A stretch of 64,000 nt of DNA from the NCBI GenBank assembly GCA_036260935.1, contig DATALQ010000016.1, positions 57,032 through 121,031 on the forward strand, in the 5' to 3' direction. The stretch comes from JAEYOM01 sp036260935 (GTDB lineage: Bacteria > Bacillota > Clostridia > Acetivibrionales > DTU013). Both the position numbers and the translations under genes were made by a program. The notes beneath the pieces are model-generated. The model saw nothing but the letters and a program-made list of their open reading frames with translations. It made no database searches and had not been told where the DNA came from. Positions 25,399 through 34,056 of the stretch are shown piece after piece (the stretch's first letter is position 1; every line of letters starts with the position of its first letter).

Positions 25399-28050
25399 TT
25401 GGATGGTGATTTTCTGAAAACCCCGAAAATAAATCCGGTTCTCGTCAGATCATTACAAATAGCGGCAATTTCATTGGTTGCAGGTTTTGTAATGTACTAT
25501 GCAGTAACGAGGCTGCTGATATCCGAACTGGAGAATTCACTCGTACGTTTTGCGCAGCAAGGGGCTACTACAGTGGACAACTATGTTTCGGCGCGAAAAT
25601 TCGAAGTAAAATCTATTGCTGCGAACAGTATAATAAAAGATATGTCTCTGCCTCTCAGTGAAAGGCTGGATGAGCTGAAAAAGCAGCTGTACCTTGACAG
25701 GTACAGAAGGCTAAGCCTTGCGGATACGGAAGGTAATGCCGTAACCACCGATAATGAGACACTTTACATAGGAGACAGGAAATATTTCAAGGATGCGATG
25801 AACGGGCTGACAACGGTTTCGGATCCCATTGTCAGCCGTGTAGACGGAACAGCCGTGATTTGCTTTGCCGTCCCCATCATGGACGGGGACAAGGTCACAG
25901 GAGTCCTTTACGCAACATATTCCGCCGACGTCCTCAGCCTTATGACGGATAAAATTAAGCTCAAGGATAACGGCAGCACATTTATTATAAATAAAGACGG
26001 GGACGTCATAGCCAACGACGACAGAAATCTTGTTTACGCCGGTGAGAACAACCTCGATATCCTGGAAAACAACCCGGGTCTCGATAAACTGGTCGCGCTT
26101 GAAAAGAAAATGGTGACCGGACAGACAGGAACCGGTGAATATTACTATAACGGTCAGAACAGATACATGGGCTACTGTCCCATAGGGGACACAGGCTGGT
26201 CAATTGCAGTGACTGCCCCGACGAATGAGGTATTCAGCGGGCTGAACACTGTCTTTGTACTACTCATAGTATTCATACTGGCGGGATCTCTCATCATAGC
26301 CGTTGTTCTTTCACATTCGGGCAACCTTAAAAAGGATCTGATGAAGCAGCAGGTCAATTCGATGCGCATTACAGATCTGACAAACCTTGTAGCGCTGTGC
26401 TTCAAACCGGATGGAACAATAATGTCCACAAACAGGCATGCAGAGGACATTTTGCTATATTTCCGGAAGTTCGGCGATGCCGCAATCCGTAATATCAACG
26501 ATTTGCTTTCGCCTTCCGGCCGGAAAAAGCTTCTTGAGGCAATATCGAATATCGAGCTTCGCAACAGCAGTTCTAACCTCGAACTGGCATTGCGGCGCGG
26601 GGAAAGCAAGGTATTGCATCTATACTGCAGCGTAATAAGCGACAATGAAAGTTACGGAGTATTCGAACTCCTGGGTATAGATATCACAGACAGGGTCGAA
26701 CAGGAGAGCAGGCTGCAGGACAGTTTCGAGGAGCTTACGCTGGTATACGATGAACTGGCAGCCTCGGAGGAAAAGATAAGGCAGCAGGCGTACAAGGATC
26801 CCCTTACCGATATGCCCAACCGCATAGCGCTTTATCAAAGCGTTAAGGGGTTGTTCTCCGAAACTGGTGGAAATCGCCGCAGTGCTTTATTATACCTGGA
26901 TCTTGACGATTTCAAATATATTAACGACTCCCTGGGGCACACCATTGGTGACCTTCTGCTTATCGATATAGGCCGCCGGTTGAAGGACGCTTTCACGGAG
27001 GACGAGATCGTAGCCAGGTTCGAAGGAGACGAATTTGTAGTATTTATAAAGGATACGGGGAGCGGAAACGTTCTGAATGATAAGATCGCTAAAGCCATGG
27101 GGATCTTTACAGAGCCCTTCAGTATTATGGATAACAATTTCCACGTTTCAGCAAGCTGTGGTATCAGCATATATCCCGATCATGCCGGGAGCATGGAGGA
27201 AATGCTCAAGAGCTCGGATGTGGCATTGTTCCGGGCAAAAAAGGACGGAAAAAACAAGACAGTCATGTTCGAGCGTGAAATGAACGATGAGATCTCCGAA
27301 AGGATAAGCATGGAGAACGGCTTGAGGCTGGCTATCGAGAACAATGAATTTCTGCTGTACTATCAGCCGCAGGTTGACCTTAATACGGGAAATATAAGCG
27401 GCTTCGAGGCGCTGATCAGGTGGAGGGACGCCGAACGCGGCATGATCCCGCCCCTTAAGTTCATCTATGTCGCAGAAGAAACCGGGCTTATCGTAAAAAT
27501 CGGCAGGTGGGTCATGGATACTGCCTGTGGATTTATAAAGGAACTGAACGAGAGAACGAACAGCCGGTTCAGGGTTTCGGTAAATATTTCGGTCGTTCAG
27601 CTAATACAGGCCGATTTCGTGGAGACTGTCAAAGCTGCGCTTCAGGAAACCGGGCTCGAACCTTCGCTGCTGGAGCTCGAGATAACGGAATCGAAACTGG
27701 TCGAAGCTCTCGAAATGAATCTTCAGAAGCTCAACGAGCTAAGAGGGCTCGGTGTGAAGCTTTCGATCGACGATTTCGGCAAGGGCTTCTCCTCTCTGAG
27801 CTATTTGAAGCAACTGCCTGTCGATACGCTGAAGATCGATAAAAGCTTTGTGGACGATATACCGGAAAATGACGACAGTATGATAGAATCCATCATACAG
27901 ATAGGGCATCAGAGGAAGCTCCGCATCGTTGCGGAGGGGGTCGAAAAGCGGGAACAGCTGGAATTCCTCGCGCGATATAAATGTGACATGGCGCAGGGCT
28001 ATTATTATTCAATACCTCTGCCCGGAGACGAGGTAAAAAGCCTATTGTAG
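25399..28050 (+). CDS. Membrane GGDEF-EAL protein with extracellular dCache sensor
   Basis: The protein has 883 residues. The TTG start at 25399 has a weak ribosome site and is uncertain. A membrane segment (about 15-37) and a second (about 282-303) flank a dCache-type sensor (YIGDRKYFKDAMNG, YATYSADVLSLM, GWSIAVTAP). A PAS-like region, a GGDEF domain and an EAL domain follow. The GGDEF motif reads EGDEF (RFEGDEFVVF). The EAL domain looks active: YYQPQVDL, FEALIRW, LEITES, IDDFGKGFSSLSYL and VAEGVEK are all present. It is probably mainly a cyclic di-GMP phosphodiesterase controlled by an outside signal. A terminator follows at 28082. Confidence 0.9.
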   Translation: MDGDFLKTPKINPVLVRSLQIAAISLVAGFVMYYAVTRLLISELENSLVRFAQQGATTVDNYVSARKFEVKSIAANSIIKDMSLPLSERLDELKKQLYLDRYRRLSLADTEGNAVTTDNETLYIGDRKYFKDAMNGLTTVSDPIVSRVDGTAVICFAVPIMDGDKVTGVLYATYSADVLSLMTDKIKLKDNGSTFIINKDGDVIANDDRNLVYAGENNLDILENNPGLDKLVALEKKMVTGQTGTGEYYYNGQNRYMGYCPIGDTGWSIAVTAPTNEVFSGLNTVFVLLIVFILAGSLIIAVVLSHSGNLKKDLMKQQVNSMRITDLTNLVALCFKPDGTIMSTNRHAEDILLYFRKFGDAAIRNINDLLSPSGRKKLLEAISNIELRNSSSNLELALRRGESKVLHLYCSVISDNESYGVFELLGIDITDRVEQESRLQDSFEELTLVYDELAASEEKIRQQAYKDPLTDMPNRIALYQSVKGLFSETGGNRRSALLYLDLDDFKYINDSLGHTIGDLLLIDIGRRLKDAFTEDEIVARFEGDEFVVFIKDTGSGNVLNDKIAKAMGIFTEPFSIMDNNFHVSASCGISIYPDHAGSMEEMLKSSDVALFRAKKDGKNKTVMFEREMNDEISERISMENGLRLAIENNEFLLYYQPQVDLNTGNISGFEALIRWRDAERGMIPPLKFIYVAEETGLIVKIGRWVMDTACGFIKELNERTNSRFRVSVNISVVQLIQADFVETVKAALQETGLEPSLLELEITESKLVEALEMNLQKLNELRGLGVKLSIDDFGKGFSSLSYLKQLPVDTLKIDKSFVDDIPENDDSMIESIIQIGHQRKLRIVAEGVEKREQLEFLARYKCDMAQGYYYSIPLPGDEVKSLL

Positions 28051-28081
28051 TATTTGGATTATATATAACCGCGGCAAAATT

Positions 28082-28113
28082 AAACTGGAGCAGATATGCT
28101 TCAGTTTTTTTAT
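28082..28113 (+). terminator. Terminator of the GGDEF-EAL gene
   Basis: An 11-bp stem AAACTGGAGCA/TGCTTCAGTTT (one G-T pair) with a GATA loop merges into a run of T residues. Confidence 0.8.
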
Positions 28114-28271
28114 CTTGAATTAAGCTTATTGTTGCGAAATATCTTAAAAACCTGAGTAAATCAATGCGAAATTAATCATAAGGGATGTAAAGACGGATAA
28201 AATAAAAATATTGTATAAAACAGTTGCAAACGGACAAAATCAGGAGTAATATGTTTATAAATCAAATAACT

Positions 28272-28478
28272 TATGTTAGGTGAGGCTCCTATACAGATAA
28301 ACGCTACTGCCCGGAAATGTCGAAAGACGCCAATGGGTCAACAGGTACTACCGGATTAAGGTTTTACTTAATGTAGCTGAGATGAGGTAAATCTCCACGC
28401 TGTATAGTGCCAAAGCTCAACGAAGGTAAGTGCCGGTAGCATATACAGGAACTGTCTTTCGTTGACGGTTCCTTTTTT
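28272..28478 (+). promoter_or_regulatory. M-box (ykoK) magnesium riboswitch with terminator/antiterminator
   Basis: The conserved M-box blocks appear in order: TTAGGTGAGGCTCCTATA, then GCTACTGCCCGGAAATGTCG, AAAGACGCCAATGGGTCAAC, then ACTTAATGTAGCTG, AATCTCCACGCTGTATAGTG and AAAGCTCAACGAAGG (ends about 28426). Downstream, TCAACGAA (28417-28424) can pair with TTCGTTGA (28458-28465) as an antiterminator. That pairing excludes the terminator at 28447. In known M-boxes, Mg2+ binding compacts the aptamer and frees the terminator, turning off Mg2+ uptake genes. The two genes after it encode a magnesium-sensor-like protein and an Nramp-related transporter. Confidence 0.95.
28447..28478 (+). terminator. 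Riboswitch-controlled terminator
   Basis: A 10-bp stem AGGAACTGTC/GACGGTTCCT (one G-T pair) with loop TTTCGTT is followed by six T residues. Confidence 0.9.
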
Positions 28479-28601
28479 GATGCGTGCGCCCGGCGATGCT
28501 GGGCCACACTTGATGCGCTGCAGGATTTTTTTACTTGATTTATATTGAATTTATATGGTTTAGTGGTCAAAAATATGATATATCTGCCGGAGGTGATTTC
28601 C

Positions 28602-29852
28602 GTGAAAGCATTGTCTACGTTTTATCTGAGCCGCATCCTTGGACGCAGGGTTATTTGTGCCGGTAATAACGATGTTGGCAGGATACGCGATTTTATAGTT
28701 GATATGAACAGTATAAGACCCAGGGTGATCGGCGTTGTGGTCAAAGACGGGAATGGACTGAAAAACCTGGACTTTTCAGGTATGTCAATAGAAAAGGTCA
28801 ACGGGCAGTATGACGTTGCCTGCATTGATGCGGTTGAACTGGGTGAGCTTTCGGAACACATGCAGCCGCTTGCCAGGAACGTCTTGGATAGGCAGCTCGT
28901 GGATATAGACGGCAGGAAGGTAGTGCGCGTCAACGACATAAGGCTTGCGGTGCTGTCGAGCGGAGTGTTCGTCGTGGCTGTCGACGTCGGTATGGAAGGG
29001 TTTCTTCGCAGGCTCGGCATCGCCAAGCTGTTCAAGAAGCTGTTGAAGCCCTTCGGCTTCGTAATACCGGGGCAGCTCATACTATGGGACGAGGTCGCCG
29101 CCGTCGAGTTTTCGCATGTGGGAATCAAACTGTCGAAGGAGCATACCAAGCTGCTTACGATGCACCCCTCCGATCTGGCCGACATAATAGAGGACCTTGA
29201 CCATAACACTCAGGTCGCCATATTTTCATCGCTCGACGAAGAGAAGGCTGCGGATGTACTTGAAGAACTCGAACCTGACGCCCAGGTCAGTATAATAGAA
29301 AGCATCTCAACCGAAAAGGCTGCAAACGTACTGGAGCTCATGCCTGCCGACGAGGCAGCCGACCTTTTGGACGAGGTGGAGGACGACAAGGCGGAAGAGC
29401 TTTTGAACGAGATGGAAACCGAGTCCTCCGACGAGATCAGGGAACTGATGGAGTACCCGGACAACGAGGTCGGAAGCATCATGACTACCGATTATATGTC
29501 CTTCAACGAGAACCTTACGGTAGGGCAGACGCTCGAGGAACTGCGCAAGCTCAAGCCGGAATCGGACACCATATACTATTTGTACGTGCTCGACGACGAA
29601 GACAGGCTTATAGCGACAGTTTCCCTGAGGGATATCGTCATATCCGAGCCGGGAGTATTGCTGAAGGAAATTATGAACACGAAGGTCATTTTCATTTTTG
29701 ACCATGATAAGATAAATTCACTTGCGGAGATTATTACCAAGTACAGTCTGCTCGCGGTCCCCGTAGTGGATGAAAACTCCGTCATGCAGGGTGTGGTAAT
29801 AATAGACGACGTTATCGACACTCTGATCAAGTCAAGGAGGAGAAGGTTGTAA
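28602..29852 (+). CDS. Soluble PRC-barrel / MgtE_N / CBS magnesium-sensor-like protein
   Basis: The GTG start at 28602 follows GGAGGTGAT, giving 416 residues. The first 170 residues hold two PRC-barrel-like units. Residues about 190-310 are an MgtE N domain of acidic helical repeats (LHPSDLADIIEDLD-like, EEKAADVLEELEPDAQ, ADEAADLLDEVEDDKAEELL). Residues about 310-416 are a CBS pair (VGSIMTTDYMSFNENLTVGQ, LYVLDDEDRLIATVSLRDI). In MgtE channels these parts sense cytoplasmic Mg2+, but here the membrane channel is missing. The M-box upstream and the transporter downstream suggest it gates or senses for that transporter. This role is inferred. Confidence 0.88.
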   Translation: MKALSTFYLSRILGRRVICAGNNDVGRIRDFIVDMNSIRPRVIGVVVKDGNGLKNLDFSGMSIEKVNGQYDVACIDAVELGELSEHMQPLARNVLDRQLVDIDGRKVVRVNDIRLAVLSSGVFVVAVDVGMEGFLRRLGIAKLFKKLLKPFGFVIPGQLILWDEVAAVEFSHVGIKLSKEHTKLLTMHPSDLADIIEDLDHNTQVAIFSSLDEEKAADVLEELEPDAQVSIIESISTEKAANVLELMPADEAADLLDEVEDDKAEELLNEMETESSDEIRELMEYPDNEVGSIMTTDYMSFNENLTVGQTLEELRKLKPESDTIYYLYVLDDEDRLIATVSLRDIVISEPGVLLKEIMNTKVIFIFDHDKINSLAEIITKYSLLAVPVVDENSVMQGVVIIDDVIDTLIKSRRRRL

Positions 29853-29890
29853 GACATTATTAAGGAATTATTGAGTGGGAGGTGGAAAGG

Positions 29891-31141
29891 ATGACTGCAA
29901 AAACCAAAAGTAATTTCTGGAGAAATGTTTTATTGTTTCTTTCCATTTTAGGTCCCGGGATCGTCACAGGAAGTGTTGACAACGATGTTGGCGGTATCAC
30001 GACCTATTCGGTGGCAGGCGCCACCTATGGATATAATCTTATATGGACACTTATACCGGCATTCCTGGTTCTGTTCGTAGTACAGGAAATGAATGCCCGA
30101 ATGGGTATCGTAACAGGTAAGGGGCTGGCAGACCTGATCCGCGAAAACGCGGGTGTCAAGGTAACTTTTTTCATATTCTCCGCGCTGCTGGTGACTGATA
30201 TAGGAAATACGACGACCGAATTCGCGGGCGTAGCCGGAAGTATGAATATTTTCGGCGTAAGCAAATACATCTCGGTGCCGCTCGTTGCCTTTGCGGTGTG
30301 GATACTCGTAGTCAAGGGCACTTATAAATTCGCGGAGCGTGTTTTTCTTACCTTCAGCCTCGCACTTTTGTCCTATATAATATCGGCGCTGATGGGCCAC
30401 CCGAATTGGGGCGAGATCGGAACTGCGATAATCAGTCCGAAAATGGAAATGAATTTCGGAACGATCTCCACCATCATAGGACTGATAGGTACGACCATAG
30501 CACCCTGGATGCTATTCTACATGCAATCGGCCGTAACGGAAAAAAAGCTGAATCTCGGTGATTACAAGTTCACCCTTCTCGATGTGCTGACAGGCTGCAC
30601 TGCAACTGTAGTTGTGGCGTTTTTTATCGTTGTCTCCTGCGCGTCCACATTATATGCAAACGGCAAGGGTACGGAAATAACGGATGCCAGCGTAGCAGCG
30701 AGGGCTCTTGAACCGTTTGCCGGGGCGTTTGCGTCGCAGGTCTTCGCTTTCGGGCTTCTCGTGGCGTCCATATTTTCGGCTACGATCCTGCCGGTGGCCA
30801 CATCCTTCTATGTATGCGAGGCATTCGGCTTCGAGGCCGGCATAGACAAGAAATGGGAAGAGGCACCGCAGTTTTACTGGCTGTACACGGTAATAATACT
30901 GATCGGAGCAGGGATAATACTTCTGCCGGGTACGCCGCTCATCGGTATTTCGCTCTGGTCCCAGAGGCTAAACGGCATAATGCTGCCGGTCGTATTGATC
31001 TGTATGATGCTTATAATAAATAATAAGGAAATCATGGGTAAGCATACCAACAAAAAGGTTATGAACGTGGTCGGCTGGGCAACGATAGGCATACTAGTGG
31101 CATTGTCCGTGACGATGGTCGTGACCTCGATACTCGGTTAG
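29891..31141 (+). CDS. Nramp-related magnesium transporter (NrmT type)
   Basis: ATG 29891 after GGGAGG gives 416 residues with about 11 membrane helices. It is clearly Nramp-like (LGPGIVTGSVDNDVGGITTYS, RMGIVTGKGLADLI, LLVTDIGNTTTEFAGVAG). However, the helix-1 metal motif DPGN is replaced (DNDVG), and the helix-6 MPH motif is replaced by IAPWML. The Met and His that select Mn/Fe are therefore lost. M-box-controlled Nramp relatives with this loss have been described in Clostridia as Mg2+ importers. The riboswitch and the MgtE_N/CBS neighbour support that use here. Confidence 0.88.
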   Translation: MTAKTKSNFWRNVLLFLSILGPGIVTGSVDNDVGGITTYSVAGATYGYNLIWTLIPAFLVLFVVQEMNARMGIVTGKGLADLIRENAGVKVTFFIFSALLVTDIGNTTTEFAGVAGSMNIFGVSKYISVPLVAFAVWILVVKGTYKFAERVFLTFSLALLSYIISALMGHPNWGEIGTAIISPKMEMNFGTISTIIGLIGTTIAPWMLFYMQSAVTEKKLNLGDYKFTLLDVLTGCTATVVVAFFIVVSCASTLYANGKGTEITDASVAARALEPFAGAFASQVFAFGLLVASIFSATILPVATSFYVCEAFGFEAGIDKKWEEAPQFYWLYTVIILIGAGIILLPGTPLIGISLWSQRLNGIMLPVVLICMMLIINNKEIMGKHTNKKVMNVVGWATIGILVALSVTMVVTSILG

Positions 31142-31158
31142 AGAGGACATTTGGACTT

Positions 31159-32130
31159 ATGAAAATCGTAATACTGGACGGATATACTACAAACCCCGGG
31201 GACCTTGACTGGGGGAGCTTTGCAAGTCTTGGCGAATTGACCGTCTACGACCGTACCGCCCCTGGCGATATATTTGAAAGGGCATCGGACGCGGAAATTA
31301 TCCTCACCAACAAGACGCTTATAACCGACACTGTTATGGAAGGGCTGCCTAAAGCCCGTTATATTGGCCTTCTTTCGACGGGTACAAATGCTGTCGACCT
31401 TGAGGCAGCCCGGAAAAGAGAAATTGCCGTCACCAACATACCCGCCTACAGCACTGATTCCGTAGCTCAGCTTGTATTCGCGCTGCTGCTGGAGCTTTGC
31501 ATGCGCACAGGTCTGCATGATGCCGCCGTGCATAACGGGGAGTGGGCAGGCAGTGTGGATTTCAGCTTTACTAAAGCGCCGCTGATAGAACTGTCCGGTA
31601 AAACGATGGGCATCATAGGCTATGGCAGTATAGGCAGGAGGGTTGCGGCGATCGCTGATGCCATGGGGATGAAGGTAATAGCCTCCTCAAGGACGCCGAA
31701 AACTGAAGAACGGTTTGCAGATTTTCGCTTTACCGGACTTGACGAACTGCTGGAGGAGGCCGACGCAGTCAGCCTGCATTGTCCGCTCACTCAGGAAACA
31801 AAGGGTCTTATCGGCCCCGAGGCTTTGAAAAGGATGAAAAGGACCGCCTATTTGATAAATACATCCAGGGGACCTGTCCTGGACGAGGCCGCAGTTGCCG
31901 AGGCTCTTAACACAGGCAGGATAGCGGGAGCAGGACTCGACGTACTTTCGACGGAACCTCCCGCGCCGGATAACCCGCTGCTTACGGCAAAGAACTGTAT
32001 AATAACACCGCATCTGGCATGGGCCACTACGGAGGCAAGAGCAAGGCTGATCGGTATAGCTGCCGGAAACATCAGGGCTTTTCTGAACGGAAAGGCGATA
32101 AACGTTGTAAATGCATGGTATTCAAAATAG
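31159..32130 (+). CDS. D-2-hydroxyacid dehydrogenase (glycerate dehydrogenase-like)
   Basis: The protein has 323 residues with two Rossmann-like domains. The NAD loop is GIIGYGSIGRRVA (near residue 152). Catalytic residues are Arg in INTSRGPVLDE, Glu in LSTEPPAPDNPL and His in ITPHLAWATTEA. The LAWAT form and overall plan resemble glycerate/hydroxypyruvate reductases (HprA). It begins 17 bases after the transporter stop, so it may share that transcript, though no metabolic link to magnesium is obvious. Confidence 0.88.
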   Translation: MKIVILDGYTTNPGDLDWGSFASLGELTVYDRTAPGDIFERASDAEIILTNKTLITDTVMEGLPKARYIGLLSTGTNAVDLEAARKREIAVTNIPAYSTDSVAQLVFALLLELCMRTGLHDAAVHNGEWAGSVDFSFTKAPLIELSGKTMGIIGYGSIGRRVAAIADAMGMKVIASSRTPKTEERFADFRFTGLDELLEEADAVSLHCPLTQETKGLIGPEALKRMKRTAYLINTSRGPVLDEAAVAEALNTGRIAGAGLDVLSTEPPAPDNPLLTAKNCIITPHLAWATTEARARLIGIAAGNIRAFLNGKAINVVNAWYSK

Positions 32131-32153
32131 AACAATGTTTTAACAAAAGTTTA

Positions 32154-32229
32154 ATATCCACAGGGTAACATGCCTAAAAACAGTGTTATGCACAGACTTA
32201 TCAACATTATCCACAGGAACGTATCCACA
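32154..32229 (+). promoter_or_regulatory. Cluster of five DnaA-box-like sites
   Basis: Nine-mers related to TTATNCACA, all in one orientation: ATATCCACA (32154), TTATGCACA (32186, perfect), TTATCAACA (32198), TTATCCACA (32207, perfect), GTATCCACA (32221). The cluster lies in the 203-base gap before a small membrane-protein gene, with no dnaA or dnaN nearby. It could titrate DnaA or make the downstream gene responsive to DnaA. Confidence 0.65.
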
Positions 32230-32333
32230 AAACGGACGTTCTGAGGATAAAAAATAGTTGTCAGACATAAACCTCAGTTCCGAGTATTATCTGATGTAAC
32301 ACACTTGTTACTAAAATATTGGAGGTAGGATAT

Positions 32334-32852
32334 ATGAGGAAAAGTAATTCAATGCTCGGAGGGCTGCTGGTTATAATAGGTGCCGTTCTCCTGGCTGCCC
32401 GTTTTCTGTTCAACAGATCTTTTTTCACTTTCGGTGCGGATGACTTCTGGCCGATAATAGTACTGCTGCTCGGCGCAGGCTTTGAGCTTGCCTACTACAT
32501 TTCGATGAAGGGCCCCGGACTCCTGGTGCCAGGCGGTATACTTACGACCTGCGGTGTGCTGTTTTTCTTTGAAGTAGCTACTCATTGGCATTTTGCGGCA
32601 TATACCTGGCCCGTTTACATCCTGGCGGTTGCAATAGGACTGTTCCAGCTTTATGTGCATATAGGCAAGCCGAGAGGGCTGATGGTTGCAATAGGCATTT
32701 TGGGCGGGATAGCTGCATGCAGCTTCATAGTAATGATGTTCAGGTTCTTCCTTGGAGCGTTCGATCTCGGATTGGTGATCCCGGTTGTACTGGTTGTGGG
32801 CGGACTTGTTATGGTACTCGGGAAGAACAGGTCGAATTCGGGTACCTGGTAA
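32334..32852 (+). CDS. Small membrane protein with LiaI/DUF5668-like helices
   Basis: The protein has 172 residues. ATG 32334 follows GGAGGTAGG. It has five to six hydrophobic helices in pairs with short turns (LLVIIGAVLLAARFLF, DDFWPIIVLLLGAGF, LVVGGLVMVLG). Repeated 'glycine helix, Phe-Trp-Pro, helix' units are seen in LiaF/LiaI-type and DUF5668 envelope stress proteins. No partner kinase or regulator is nearby. The upstream DnaA-box cluster is unusual for such a gene. Confidence 0.7.
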   Translation: MRKSNSMLGGLLVIIGAVLLAARFLFNRSFFTFGADDFWPIIVLLLGAGFELAYYISMKGPGLLVPGGILTTCGVLFFFEVATHWHFAAYTWPVYILAVAIGLFQLYVHIGKPRGLMVAIGILGGIAACSFIVMMFRFFLGAFDLGLVIPVVLVVGGLVMVLGKNRSNSGTW

Positions 32853-32891
32853 TAAAAGTATTTGATAAAAATCGATAATTTTAATTGAAAT

Positions 32892-32926
32892 GCCGGAACC
32901 GTGCTATTTGGTTTCGGCGTTTTATT
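32892..32926 (+). terminator. Terminator after the small membrane protein
   Basis: A 9-bp stem GCCGGAACC/GGTTTCGGC is followed by GTTTTATTTTA. Confidence 0.75.
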
Positions 32927-33013
32927 TTATGCCTGTCCGGCAAAGCTGGAGCGCTATCCTGTTTGAATACCGGGCAATTAATAAAGCTGCATCTGAAAAA
33001 GGGCAAAAAAGTT

Positions 33014-33085
33014 GGTTAGTCTGGCGACTAACCATGTAAAGGGGGTCAAAATGTATTTTGTGAGGTCAGTAATAGTATTGACCCC
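33014..33085. repeat. Two adjacent inverted repeats
   Basis: GGTTAGTC-TGGC-GACTAACC (33014-33033) is a perfect 8-bp hairpin. It is followed by GGGGTCAA (33042-33049) pairing with TTGACCCC (33078-33085). They lie between the convergent membrane-protein and shikimate kinase genes. The nature is unknown. It may be a remnant of a small mobile element. Confidence 0.45.
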
Positions 33086-33097
33086 GCTTGACACTTT

Positions 33098-33619
33098 TTA
33101 TTCATTTACCCAGTAAAAATTTTTTATTTTTTGTGAAATCTCGGCTACGATGGTTTCTATATGCTTTTTGGAACAGTCTATTTTCATATCCGCAAACTTC
33201 ATGTAGAGAGGGAGCCTTTCGCTGTAAAGCATTTCAAGCGTTTGACCGTTTTTCATTGCGATGCCGCGCGTTTTTGAATTTTTCAATCTGCGTTCGAGCT
33301 GATACATTTTGGTATCCAGGAATATAACCAAACCATGAGTCTTAAGGTGGCTCATGGCAGCCTCGCTGTAGATAACGCTGCCGCCTGTCGCTATTACGCT
33401 GTTTTCGGAATCAAGGCCGAGAATAACGTTCTCCTCTACCTTTATAAAGCCATCTGCACCGCGCAGGTCAAGCAGCTCCTGAAGATAGCAGTTTTCCTGC
33501 TTCTGAATCAGCAGATCGGTATCTATGAACGGCATCCTGAGCGCTTTTGCCAGCAGGACTCCTACGGTGCTTTTGCCCGCTCCGGGCATTCCTATAAGGA
33601 CTATATTCTTGTTTTCCAT
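33098..33619 (-). CDS. aroK: Shikimate kinase
   Basis: The protein has 173 residues. Walker A GMPGAGKST is at residues 10-18. The shikimate-binding DTD is in FIDTDLLIQ, GG in VIATGGSVIY, and an Arg-rich lid in RRLKNSKTRGIA. Shikimate kinase phosphorylates shikimate on the 3-hydroxyl in aromatic amino acid synthesis. It is a single gene with no other aro gene nearby. Confidence 0.9.
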   Translation of the reverse strand: MENKNIVLIGMPGAGKSTVGVLLAKALRMPFIDTDLLIQKQENCYLQELLDLRGADGFIKVEENVILGLDSENSVIATGGSVIYSEAAMSHLKTHGLVIFLDTKMYQLERRLKNSKTRGIAMKNGQTLEMLYSERLPLYMKFADMKIDCSKKHIETIVAEISQKIKNFYWVNE

Positions 33620-33724
33620 ATTATCCTGCCTAAGATTAATCTTCGATATATTATTTTGCTTTCATGACAATACTATATCATAAACAGAAACATAAAACAC
33701 AACCCTGGACGGAGGATACTGCCT

Positions 33725-34030
33725 ATGTCATATCATAATAACCATTACCCGGAAAAGAGAAGTACTTTCGATAACAGCAGGGTTGCAGACCCGGCTTATG
33801 ATGAAGCTGCCGGGGACAGGACCATCAATGCGGAAAACCTGCAGATCGAATCGACACTGAATGAGCTCTCCAATGAGTTGAAGCCGGGAGAGACGCTTGT
33901 ATTGGATATCGGAAACAACTATTTCCATCAGACGGATGAAATATATGATACTCTGGTGATGCGAGGTTACGAGGTCAGAAAGACCTTCAGGAACGGCAGG
34001 AATCAGATAGTCGTGAGTAAAAAGGCATAA
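33725..34030 (+). CDS. Small protein of unknown function
   Basis: The protein has 101 residues. GGAGGATA precedes the ATG. The N-terminal 40 residues are polar and probably disordered (MSYHNNHYPEKRSTFD). The rest predicts a beta-alpha-beta unit: LKPGETLVLDIGNNYF, EIYDTLVMRGYEVRKTF, then NQIVVSKK. The LKPGETLVLD...GYEV pattern recalls TusA/SirA-like folds, but the Cys-Pro motif is missing. I do not recognise the family. The good ribosome site argues that it is real. Confidence 0.6.
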   Translation: MSYHNNHYPEKRSTFDNSRVADPAYDEAAGDRTINAENLQIESTLNELSNELKPGETLVLDIGNNYFHQTDEIYDTLVMRGYEVRKTFRNGRNQIVVSKKA

Positions 34031-34056
34031 GGGAAAGCAGCCGGGTCAGATATTTT

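Noticed and set aside
33041..33085. Terminator for aroK or the membrane-protein gene
   Set aside because: The 28-base loop and lack of a clean T run make it a poor terminator. A better one already follows the membrane-protein gene at 32892.
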